Positions 1 through 5,524 of a stretch of 5,524 nt of DNA are shown one piece after another; the first letter of the stretch is position 1, and every line of letters begins with the position of its first letter. A program made the translations under genes and the position numbers. Origin of the DNA: Oscillospiraceae bacterium (GTDB lineage: Bacteria > Bacillota > Clostridia > Oscillospirales > Oscillospiraceae); assembly GCA_031272845.1 (NCBI GenBank), contig JAISTA010000180.1:1-5524 (forward strand), written 5' to 3'. The notes below the pieces were generated by a model. That model had not been told where the DNA came from and searched no databases. It saw only the letters and a program-made list of their open reading frames with translations.

Positions 1-157
1 TTTTCGCCTATAAGAACACAAGCACCGCGCGGCCGAGTACCTATTCCAAACAACACTCCCCGCCCCAAACAGAGAACACTTCGTTTCCGCCTCTAGTTTT
101 TCGTAACAAAGAACACCACCGACGCCTCAAACAACGCCGCCGCAAAGTCTTCCCCCC
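1..157. other. Non-coding, strongly C-rich/G-poor flank
   Basis: No gene is supported here. By hand count the plus strand has about 61 C against about 23 G in 157 bases, a stronger strand bias than in the neighbouring genes. Related short words recur (gaacac at three places; caaacaac at two). One plus-strand frame stays open from base 3 to about base 270, but it has no start in the window, runs through the terminator and antisense to the VOC gene, and encodes a Lys/Arg/His/Pro-rich string typical of a shadow frame. On the minus strand one frame has a single TAG and no good start. It may be ordinary spacer, the edge of a repeat family, or the remains of a gene. Confidence 0.5.
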
Positions 158-203
158 TAAAAAAACAAAACATCCCCCGGCAAGCAACCGCTCACCGGGG
201 GAT
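158..203 (-). terminator. Rho-independent terminator after the VOC gene
   Basis: Read on the minus strand, arms at 195-203 and 172-180 form a perfect 9-bp stem (ATCCCCCGG pairs with CCGGGGGAT). The stem can continue through two U-G wobble pairs and three more Watson-Crick pairs to a GGUU tetraloop, giving about 14 paired positions. It is followed at once by a T-rich tract, TTTTGTTTTTTT, at about 159-170. It lies 17 bases past the VOC stop codon and is oriented to end minus-strand transcription, so it probably closes the EF-G-like/VOC transcript. Confidence 0.92.
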
Positions 204-220
204 TCCGCAAAACTCAAGTT

Positions 221-586
221 TTATCTGCTCTCAGGAATAATCTCCATCCAGTACCCGTCCGGATCCTCAATAAAATAAATCCCCATGTCGTGGTTCTCAT
301 ATGCCACGCATCCCATTTTCTTGTGCTTTTCCTTCGCCGCAGCCATATCAGCAACGCCGAACGCGATGTGAATTTCGTTGTCCTCAAGGTCGTACGGCTC
401 TTTTCGGTCGTGCAGACACGTGATCTCAAGCTCGTGCGAGGTCACGCCGTCTCCGAGAAACGCAATCGTGAAATCGGGTGCCGCAAACCGCCGCTGAACC
501 GTCAGCCCAAGAGCCTCTTCATAAAAGGCAAGGCTTTTTTCAATGTCGAGAACGTTGATGTTTGTGTGTTTTAAGGTGAATTGCAT
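221..586 (-). CDS. VOC-superfamily (glyoxalase I-like) metalloprotein
   Basis: A 121-residue protein of the vicinal-oxygen-chelate fold, the size of a single two-module glyoxalase I subunit. Visible hallmarks are the N-terminal HTNINV strand, the FYEEALG helix (residues 21-27), and the C-terminal DPDGYWMEIIPES block (108-120), which is the classic lactoylglutathione lyase signature. The four metal-ligand positions of glyoxalase I appear kept: His7, Glu54, His73 and Glu115. Such enzymes isomerise hemithioacetals of methylglyoxal or act on related small electrophiles; they are cytosolic and usually dimeric. Most Firmicutes lack glutathione, so the substrate cannot be named. The ATG start has an AGGAG site at 598-602, 11 bases upstream. 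It lies 70 bases after the EF-G-like gene with no terminator between, so cotranscription is likely, and a strong terminator follows it. The family call is secure; the exact reaction is not. Confidence 0.93.
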   Translation of the reverse strand: MQFTLKHTNINVLDIEKSLAFYEEALGLTVQRRFAAPDFTIAFLGDGVTSHELEITCLHDRKEPYDLEDNEIHIAFGVADMAAAKEKHKKMGCVAYENHDMGIYFIEDPDGYWMEIIPESR

Positions 587-656
587 AGTGCTTGTTACTC
601 CTGTTAATTGTCCGAATCAAAGCAGTTTTTAGGTCATACTCCCAAAAACACCGCCC

Positions 657-2708
657 CTACTCCGCGTCTTTCTTCGCTTCCTCAATAATCTTCTGCTGAA
701 CCGCCATCGGCGCTTCCTCGTACCGCAAAAATGTCAGCGCAAACGAGCCGCGTCCCTGCGTCATTGAGCGCAGGTCAATCGCGTAGCTGCCCATCTCGCC
801 GAGCGGAACCTCCGCCTCAACGATCTGTGTGCTGCCCGACGCGCTCATGCCCAGGGGCGAGCCGCGCCGCTTTGACAGGTCGGACATAATGTCTCCCAAA
901 AACCTGTCCGGGATCGTGACCGTAAGGTGGCCGACAGGCTCAAGAATCGCGGGGCTGGCAGTCGGAATGCCCTCCTTGTACGCAATCGAGGCCGCCATCT
1001 TGAACGCCATTTCCGACGAGTCAACCGGGTGGTACGAGCCGTCTGTCAGCGTCGCCTTTAAAAACACAACGGGATAGCCCGCCAAAACGCCCTTTTTGAT
1101 CGAGTCCTGAAGTCCCTTTTCAACCGCGGGGAAGTAGTTTTTCGGCACAGCTCCGCCGAAAACGGACTCTGTAAAGGTAAGCTCCTCGGTCTGTCCCGGC
1201 TCAAAATCAATAACAACATCGCCGAACTGGCCGTGTCCGCCGGACTGCTTCTTGTGCCGTCCGCGCACAGTTACCTTTTTGCGTATTGTCTCGCGGTAAG
1301 GCACCTTTGCCGGTATAAGGACAGACTCAACCGCAAAGCGGTCCTTGAGCTTGGCCACCAGCACGTCAAGCTGAATGTCTCCCGCTCCGGACAGAACCAT
1401 CTGGTGCGTTTCGTTGTTATTCGCGAGAGTAAACGTCGGATCCTCTTCGGCAAGGCGCGTTAGCCCCGCCGCGATTTTGTCCTCCTGCCCCTTGGTTTTC
1501 GGCGCGATCGCGACAGAGTAGCAGGGCGCCGTGTACTCAACGCCGCGCAAAACAACGGAGGAACCGACAGCGCGCAGCGTGTCGCCCGTTTTCACGTCGT
1601 CAAGCTTGGAGGCCGCGCCGACGTCGCCCGCCGTGAGCTTGTCTACCTCAACCGTCTTCTTGCCCTGCATTTTGTAAATTCGTCCGAGGCGCACCGGCGC
1701 GCCCGTCCTCGCGTTCTCAACCTGCGTTTCGCTTGTGATTTCGCCTGAAATTACGCCAAAAAGCGAGTATTTGCCGTACTGGTCGGCAATCGTCTTGTAT
1801 ACGATTACGGCGGCGGTTCCGGCCGCGTCGCACGGCACGTCGTTTCCGACAAGCGTCGTTTCAACGGCTCCCTCGGCGGGCGACGGAAACAGATTCACAA
1901 CTCCGTCGAGTAAAAGCAAAACGCCAAGCCCCGCAAGCACGTCTCCGCAAAACACCGGCGTGACGGACAGCTCGCGCACGCCCTTTCTGAGACCGCGCAC
2001 GCGCTCCTCAAGCGTGAACTCCTCACCCGAGAAGAACTTTTCCATAAGGTCGTCGTCCGTTTCGGCGACGGCCTCGTTTACGGCGGCATAAAGCGGTGCA
2101 AGGCTTGCCTCAAGCTCCGCCGGAATCTCGTGCTCGTGGCGTCGGCCGCCCTCGTAGCTGTAGGAAACGCGTCGAATAAGGTCGACAAGACCGACGATTT
2201 TGCCCTTTTCGTCCTTAATCGGGAAAATCATCGGGCAGACGCTCGTGCCAAGCTGCTCACGAATCGCGGCAAAGGCGGTGTCGTAGTCGCTGTTTTCCTC
2301 GTCAATCTTCGAGATAAAAATCGCGCGCGCAAGGCGTTTTTCCGTCAGATACTGCCAAGCCTTTTCAAAACCGACCGTGATTCCGTCCTTTGCGCCCGTA
2401 ACTATAACTCCGCCGCCGACAACGCGCAGCGCGGACTGAACCTCGCCTGTAAAGTCGAAAAATCCGGGCGTATCCTGTATATTAATGCGCGTGTCGCGGT
2501 AGTCCGTGTACGAGGTTGACAGTGAGATGGAAATTTTGCGCTTAATCTCCTCCGCGTCCGAGTCGGAAACGGTGTTTCCGGCGTTAATAGTGCCGGCGCG
2601 GTCAAGCTTTCCCGTCAGGTACAAAATGCTTTCGTTCAGGCTTGTTTTACCTGCGCCGGAATGGCCGAGAAGTGCAATGTTGCGGATTGTTTCAGTTGAA
2701 TATCCCAT
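657..2708 (-). CDS. EF-G-like translational GTPase (EF-G paralogue)
   Basis: A 683-residue protein with the full five-domain EF-G plan: GTPase domain (about 1-280), beta-barrel domain II (about 300-385), domain III (about 390-465), domain IV (about 470-585, with QSGGHGQFG from 488 and the tip DGSYHPVDSSEMAF from 556), and domain V (about 586-675, with LRSMTQGRGSF). The P-loop GHSGAGKT (15-22) and DTPG (79-82) are intact. The switch I element reads KRKISIS instead of RGITI, the catalytic His after DTPG is Phe83, G4 is SKID (133-136) rather than NKxD, and G5 is CGD (254-256) rather than GSA. Divergence of this sort marks the EF-G-like paralogue group and not housekeeping FusA; there is also no str-operon context (rpsL, rpsG, tuf). 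The retained domain IV tip suggests ribosome binding. A tetracycline-resistance role is not supported. The start ATG has AGGA at 2717-2720, 8 bases upstream. Confidence 0.95.
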   Translation of the reverse strand: MGYSTETIRNIALLGHSGAGKTSLNESILYLTGKLDRAGTINAGNTVSDSDAEEIKRKISISLSTSYTDYRDTRINIQDTPGFFDFTGEVQSALRVVGGGVIVTGAKDGITVGFEKAWQYLTEKRLARAIFISKIDEENSDYDTAFAAIREQLGTSVCPMIFPIKDEKGKIVGLVDLIRRVSYSYEGGRRHEHEIPAELEASLAPLYAAVNEAVAETDDDLMEKFFSGEEFTLEERVRGLRKGVRELSVTPVFCGDVLAGLGVLLLLDGVVNLFPSPAEGAVETTLVGNDVPCDAAGTAAVIVYKTIADQYGKYSLFGVISGEITSETQVENARTGAPVRLGRIYKMQGKKTVEVDKLTAGDVGAASKLDDVKTGDTLRAVGSSVVLRGVEYTAPCYSVAIAPKTKGQEDKIAAGLTRLAEEDPTFTLANNNETHQMVLSGAGDIQLDVLVAKLKDRFAVESVLIPAKVPYRETIRKKVTVRGRHKKQSGGHGQFGDVVIDFEPGQTEELTFTESVFGGAVPKNYFPAVEKGLQDSIKKGVLAGYPVVFLKATLTDGSYHPVDSSEMAFKMAASIAYKEGIPTASPAILEPVGHLTVTIPDRFLGDIMSDLSKRRGSPLGMSASGSTQIVEAEVPLGEMGSYAIDLRSMTQGRGSFALTFLRYEEAPMAVQQKIIEEAKKDAE

Positions 2709-2758
2709 GAGCTTTGTCCTGCTTTGTTATTTATTTGTTGTTTTGTGACGTTTTGGCG

Positions 2759-2808
2759 CTTATCTGCAATGTATGAGGATCCTCAAAAGAGCCCTGCGTG
2801 CAGATAAG
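2759..2808. repeat. Nested inverted repeat upstream of the EF-G-like gene
   Basis: A perfect 10-bp inverted repeat, CTTATCTGCA at 2759-2768 and TGCAGATAAG at 2799-2808, encloses a 12-bp perfect palindrome, TGAGGATCCTCA, at 2774-2785. The structure ends 50 bases before the EF-G-like start codon. No T-run follows it on the minus strand, so it is not a standard intrinsic terminator. A weak promoter-like pair coincides with it: TTGAGG (2781-2786), a 16-base spacer, and GATAAG (2759-2764). If that promoter is real, the dyads would sit where a repressor binds. Alternatives are an mRNA leader hairpin or the scar of an excised element. Confidence 0.6.
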
Positions 2809-2813
2809 ATATA

Positions 2814-2843
2814 GTTATTTTGAGTAAAAGCCCTTGCCGTCAA
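2814..2843 (-). promoter_or_regulatory. Weak candidate promoter for the EF-G-like gene
   Basis: On the minus strand TTGACG (2838-2843, five of six matches to the -35 consensus) is followed after 18 bases by AATAAC (2814-2819, four of six matches to the -10). It overlaps the end of the RidA-like pseudogene, and a transcript from it would carry the nested inverted repeat in its leader. The match is modest, and the other candidate inside the dyad (TTGAGG/GATAAG) is about as good. Confidence 0.25.
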
Positions 2844-3210
2844 TGCCCGGAATGCGCCGGCTTATAAGCAACGCCGTCAAGCATACACAAACATTCCGGG
2901 GCGGTAAATTCACTTGTTAAAGTCATTCTTGCCGGGAAGCTGCCTTTATCAAAATATTCGCAGAAAATATTTCTCGCCTTGTTAAAATCCGATAGGTCTT
3001 TCAAATACAAATTTATCTGAACCATATCGTTAAGCTCTGCTCCCGCTGAGGCTAAAGTGTTTTACATACGGTCAAAGGCGCTCTCATCTAGTGCTCAATA
3101 TCCTTTTTATCGAAGCCGCCCGCGTGATGCGCGAGATAAATGAAATCACCTGCGACCGCGCAGGATGAATAAGTATCGTCGCCGTTATCAGCCGGCATTT
3201 TCTTAAGCAT
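2840..3210 (-). pseudogene. Disrupted RidA-family (YjgF/YER057c/UK114) gene
   Basis: RidA proteins are small trimeric enamine/imine deaminases that hydrolyse reactive intermediates such as 2-aminoacrylate. The first part reads MLKKMPADNGDDTYSSCAVA then GDFIYLAHHAGGFDKKDIEH (residues 1-40), matching the RidA N-terminus. A TAG at 3088-3090 sits where Gln would be expected; after MRA the frame shifts near 3077-3081; and a TAA at 3062-3064 sits where Lys is likely. The shifted frame then continues as NTLASAGAELNDMVQINLYL and ends with PARMTLTSEF and CLCMLDGVAYKP, the RidA C-terminal half with its conserved Arg. Restoring one base gives about 123 codons, the normal family length. The ribosome site AAAAGGA (3222-3228) lies inside the end of the preceding gene, 8 bases away, so the two were probably one operon. 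A 61-residue tail starting at 3025 is open but lacks a good ribosome site. Confidence 0.88.
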
Positions 3211-3218
3211 CAGATATT

Positions 3219-3653
3219 TTATCCTTTTGAGAAAAATCCCTTTTTCGGCACGCGCATTGCCTCAATAACCTCTGCTTTCGCGCGAATCTCGTCCGCAGAA
3301 GGATATACGCAGTCCTCACCGGCATATCTGTCAGCCACGACAACCGCAAGGTAGGTCGGCATTCTTTTAACGCCGATAAGCCGCTTGTATTTTTTCAGCT
3401 GGTTCAGCAGAAAATCAAGCGTATCCTCCTCGGAATTGTTCTTGCGGCGCTCGTCAAAAAGCTCCTTTGCCGTGAGGAAAGGCACAAGCGTCGTCGCAAC
3501 GCTTTCCTTTGGGAACAGCTCCAATAAAAGCTTGCTGATGGCCTCCTTTTGCTTTTCGCCGTAAGGAAACGCCCATTTCGCGTAGCGCTCCTGCTCGGCC
3601 TCGGCCGCACTTTTGCTCTGCCACTTAAAAATCTGTAATTCGCCTAATGCCAT
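3219..3653 (-). CDS. Conserved-looking hypothetical protein, 144 residues
   Basis: I do not recognise the family. The product is a soluble, charged protein with no signal peptide or membrane segment. The N-terminal third carries FKWQSKSAAEAEQERYAKW and WAFPYGEKQ (about 28-36), followed by an amphipathic stretch ending LLLELFPKE. The middle is Lys/Glu-rich helix with LLNQLKKYKRL (about 82-92). A more hydrophobic segment, PTYLAVVVADRY (about 98-109), leads to a Lys-rich tail, PKKGFFSKG. Reading-frame integrity, GC-rich third positions and a ribosome site, AAAAGGA at 3665-3671, 11 bases before the ATG, support a real gene. It ends 8 bases before the broken RidA-like gene and was probably translated from the same mRNA. 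No catalytic motif is visible, so a binding or scaffold role is as likely as an enzyme. Confidence 0.8.
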   Translation of the reverse strand: MALGELQIFKWQSKSAAEAEQERYAKWAFPYGEKQKEAISKLLLELFPKESVATTLVPFLTAKELFDERRKNNSEEDTLDFLLNQLKKYKRLIGVKRMPTYLAVVVADRYAGEDCVYPSADEIRAKAEVIEAMRVPKKGFFSKG

Positions 3654-3706
3654 ATGCTTTTCCGTCCTTTTTATCGGCCTTTTGCGAATAAAATCATCCG
3701 CGCGGC

Positions 3707-3761
3707 CGTATTGTATACGAGTTTAGTTCTGTTTTGTAGGTAGCGCCGCCAGAAACGGCGC
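3707..3761 (-). promoter_or_regulatory. Possible promoter/operator region before the unknown gene
   Basis: The 111-base gap after the esterase holds, on the minus strand, a GC-rich hairpin (GCGCCG at 3756-3761 with CGGCGC at 3743-3748, 7-base loop) without a T-run, then a small dyad CGTAT-ACA-ATACG (3707-3719). The dyad contains TACAAT (3710-3715), a good -10 match, but no acceptable -35 lies 16-18 bases upstream. The hairpin may weakly attenuate or stabilise the upstream transcript. The gap is long enough to hold a separate promoter for the unknown gene and the RidA-like gene, but the evidence is thin. Confidence 0.25.
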
Positions 3762-3764
3762 GCG

Positions 3765-4691
3765 TCACGCTCTTTCCAAAAACCGCAGTATCGCTTCCGT
3801 CCACTCCGGCCTTGCGTAGTCCGGATCTGCGTGCAGAATCCCGTCTGAAATTATGCATTCGCTCCTCCCACTGCCGCAAATCGCCTCAATTTTCTCGTGC
3901 AGCTCGGCGGACTGTGCCGACGGCACGATCGGGTCAAGCCTTCCGTGCAAAAGCAGCACGGGCGGTATGTTTTTGTGTACGAAATTCACGGGGCTGACAA
4001 GCCGCGCGAGGTCGGGCGCGCTACTCATTTTCACGCCGAACATTATATCCGCCGCACCCAAAACGCCCTCAGGCTCCGGCGCGGCGCGCGGAATGTCCGC
4101 CGCCTCAAACTGCGCATCCTGCGCCAAGAAATCCGTCGGCGGATAAAACGCGATAACCCCGGCAAGCGGGATTTCCGACGTGTCGGCTCCCTCAGAAAAC
4201 GCTCCGTCCCGCCCACGCGCCCCGTCAAACGCAGCCTGACCGAGCGTGAACGCCGCCATAAGCGCCAGGTGTCCCCCGGCGGAAGCGCCGGACAAAAACA
4301 GGCGCTCCCGGTCTATGCCGAGCCTCTCCGCACCATCATAAACAAGGCGCAGCGCGGCCTTTACGTCGTACACATTTCGCGGGAACACCGCCGTATCAGA
4401 CAGTCGGTATCCGGCAGACACAACGGCATAGCCGTGCCGAAGCAGCCTGAATACAGGCAGCATTTGCGCGTCCGCGCGGTCTCCGGACTGCCAACCTCCG
4501 CCATGCAGAAAAATCACGGCGGGAACAGCCCTATCACCCCTATTTTCAGGCATATAAATGTCAATTGCCTGACGAATATCCGTGCCGTACGGCAGGTTCA
4601 GGTGTTTTTCGGCGACCGCACCTGTGTCGGGAATCTCCTCCGACACGCGCGCGAACATTTTTCCGATGTCTCTTGCGGGAAATATCTTCAT
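3765..4691 (-). CDS. Alpha/beta-hydrolase, esterase/lipase (Aes/HSL-like)
   Basis: A 308-residue hydrolase of the carboxylesterase type (COG0657-like). The oxyanion-hole motif HGGGW is at 63-67, YRLSD at 95-99, the nucleophile elbow GASAG at 135-139 with Ser137, the acid Asp253 in HGRLDP, and the catalytic His287 in GILHADPDY. The triad is therefore complete. Such enzymes cleave short-chain or acetyl esters; the natural substrate is not visible. There is no signal peptide or membrane segment, so it is probably cytosolic. I chose the ATG at 4689-4691, giving a 52-base gap after the reductase. A TTG at 4770-4772 would add 27 residues, overlap the reductase and add a stretch unlike the family. 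The ribosome site for the chosen start is weak (AGGTG at 4706-4710, 14 bases away), which suggests low translation or coupling to the upstream gene. Confidence 0.92.
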   Translation of the reverse strand: MKIFPARDIGKMFARVSEEIPDTGAVAEKHLNLPYGTDIRQAIDIYMPENRGDRAVPAVIFLHGGGWQSGDRADAQMLPVFRLLRHGYAVVSAGYRLSDTAVFPRNVYDVKAALRLVYDGAERLGIDRERLFLSGASAGGHLALMAAFTLGQAAFDGARGRDGAFSEGADTSEIPLAGVIAFYPPTDFLAQDAQFEAADIPRAAPEPEGVLGAADIMFGVKMSSAPDLARLVSPVNFVHKNIPPVLLLHGRLDPIVPSAQSAELHEKIEAICGSGRSECIISDGILHADPDYARPEWTEAILRFLERA

Positions 4692-4743
4692 TGAAATATC
4701 AATTGCACCTATCGGCAGTCCGTCCGCCGATTGTGTGTCGCGT

Positions 4744-5524
4744 TTAGCCGAAGGCCTTTGCAAGCTCGGCAATTTTCCCGAGATAATCGCGAATCTCGAT
4801 GTGCTGCGGACAGTGCTGCTCGCACAGACCGCAGGAAACGCACGCCGTCGCAGGAGCGCCGAACTGAGCGTTCATATTGTATCCGTGCTCTGACAGAACG
4901 CCGCACTGCAGATAGTCGCTGTAAAGTCCGAGCATTTCGGGGATGTGTATCTTCTGCGGACAGTCCTTGCAGTAGCGGCACTCTGTGCACGCCACGCGCG
5001 GAATTGCGCGCAGAGCCGCCGCCGCGTCGTCAATAAGCGCGCGCTCCGTGTCCGTCAGGGGCGTCAGCCCGTTAAAGGTTTTGACATTGTCCTGCACCTG
5101 CTCAAGCGAGGACATTCCCGAAAGAATCGTGAGTATCCCCTCTTTTTCCGCCAGGAACTTGAGCGCCCACGAAGCGACCGACTTGTCCGGCGCGTACTTT
5201 TTGAACACGTCTGACAAAACGCTCTTGTCGTTGCCCAAAAATCCGCCCTTGACAGGCTCCATTACGATAATCGGCACGTTATGGCGGCGGGCGACCTCAT
5301 AAACGCCGCGCGACCGGACATTTTCGTCCTCCCAGTCAAAATAGTTGAGCTGAAGCTGAACAAACTCCGCCTCGGGGTGCTTCGTCAGAATTTTGTCCAG
5401 CACCTCAGGCGAATCGTGGAACGAGAAGCCCGCGTGACGGATCTTGCCCTCTTTTTTGAGGTTCGCGAAAAAGTCCCAGCCGCCCAGATTGTCTATTTTC
5501 TCGAGAATGTTCTCGCCGATGCCG
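4744..5524 (-). CDS. Aldo/keto reductase with C-terminal 4Fe-4S domain, 5' partial
   Basis: The frame is open to the window edge, so the N-terminus (about 110-130 residues by family length) is missing; 259 residues are visible. The start is not the GTG at 5401-5403, because the frame continues upstream with barrel sequence (GGWDFFANLKKEGKIRHAGFSFH) typical of COG1453 reductases. LQLNYFDWED and VMEPVKGG follow, which are the later TIM-barrel strands. The catalytic Asp/Tyr/Lys would lie in the missing part. The C-terminal domain has two cysteine clusters: CTECRYCKDCP (CX2CX2CX2CP, coded near 4960-4990) and CVSCGLCEQHCP (CX2CX2CX3CP, near 4805-4840), each able to hold a 4Fe-4S cluster. This suggests an oxygen-sensitive oxidoreductase that takes electrons through ferredoxin-like clusters; the substrate is unknown. 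It is cytosolic and lies upstream of the esterase in the same direction. Confidence 0.93.
   Translation of the reverse strand, partial: GIGENILEKIDNLGGWDFFANLKKEGKIRHAGFSFHDSPEVLDKILTKHPEAEFVQLQLNYFDWEDENVRSRGVYEVARRHNVPIIVMEPVKGGFLGNDKSVLSDVFKKYAPDKSVASWALKFLAEKEGILTILSGMSSLEQVQDNVKTFNGLTPLTDTERALIDDAAAALRAIPRVACTECRYCKDCPQKIHIPEMLGLYSDYLQCGVLSEHGYNMNAQFGAPATACVSCGLCEQHCPQHIEIRDYLGKIAELAKAFG

Noticed and set aside
25..35. 11-base word ccgcgcggccg shared with 3698-3708
   Set aside because: It is short, GC-only and partly self-complementary; its flanks differ, so chance in a GC-rich genome is sufficient.
3..270. Plus-strand open frame of about 89 codons running in from the left edge
   Set aside because: It has no start in the window, crosses the terminator and the antisense of the VOC gene, and has Lys/Arg/Pro-rich composition typical of a shadow frame.
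657..2708. Tetracycline ribosomal-protection protein (TetM/TetO type)
   Set aside because: Domain IV/V motifs and length fit the EF-G-like group better, and no resistance or mobile-element context is present.
2840..3025. Independent 61-residue gene
   Set aside because: It is the C-terminal half of the RidA fold; the missing N-terminal half is readable directly upstream, so it is a fragment of a broken gene.
3897..4694. 265-residue plus-strand open frame
   Set aside because: It lies wholly antisense to the esterase, whose catalytic triad is complete; the translation is Arg-rich low-information sequence caused by GC-rich codons on the other strand.
4692..4772. N-terminal extension of the esterase from a TTG start
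   Set aside because: It would overlap the reductase by 29 bases and adds 27 residues without family resemblance; the ATG at 4691 gives normal length and spacing.

Overview
The window is about 5.5 kb of fairly GC-rich bacterial DNA in which every supported gene lies on the minus strand. In transcription order, from high to low coordinates, they are: an aldo/keto reductase with a C-terminal ferredoxin-like domain (cut by the window end), an alpha/beta-hydrolase esterase, a 144-residue protein of unknown function, a decayed RidA-family gene, an EF-G-like translational GTPase, and a glyoxalase/VOC-fold protein. A strong intrinsic terminator follows the last gene. Protein style and gene mix (COG1453-type iron-sulphur aldo/keto reductase, EF-G paralogue, AGGAG-type ribosome sites) suggest an anaerobic Firmicute of the Clostridia type. 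That assignment is an inference from family resemblance, not from a marker gene.

Layout. 4744-5524 holds the 5'-truncated reductase and 3765-4691 the esterase, 52 bases apart and possibly cotranscribed. A 111-base gap with small dyads precedes the unknown gene at 3219-3653. Eight bases further on lies a RidA-like gene (2840-3210) disabled by two stop codons and a frameshift packed into about 30 bases. A 131-base intergenic region holds a 12-bp perfect palindrome inside a 10-bp inverted repeat, just upstream of the EF-G-like gene (657-2708). The VOC gene (221-586) follows with no visible terminator between them, then the terminator at 158-203. Bases 1-157 hold no convincing gene and are strikingly C-rich and G-poor on the plus strand.

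How the genes might work together. The reductase and esterase look like general small-molecule metabolism. RidA proteins clear reactive enamine/imine intermediates and glyoxalase-fold proteins often handle reactive aldehydes or other small electrophiles, so a loose detoxification theme is possible but unproven. The EF-G-like protein keeps the translocase domains but lacks the catalytic histidine of the GTPase centre and has divergent G2, G4 and G5 motifs, so it is probably a specialised paralogue rather than the housekeeping EF-G. I see no clear sign of a mobile element, CRISPR array, RNA gene or defence system. The most unusual items are the nested dyad upstream of the EF-G-like gene, the clustered lesions in the RidA gene, and the unknown protein next to it.
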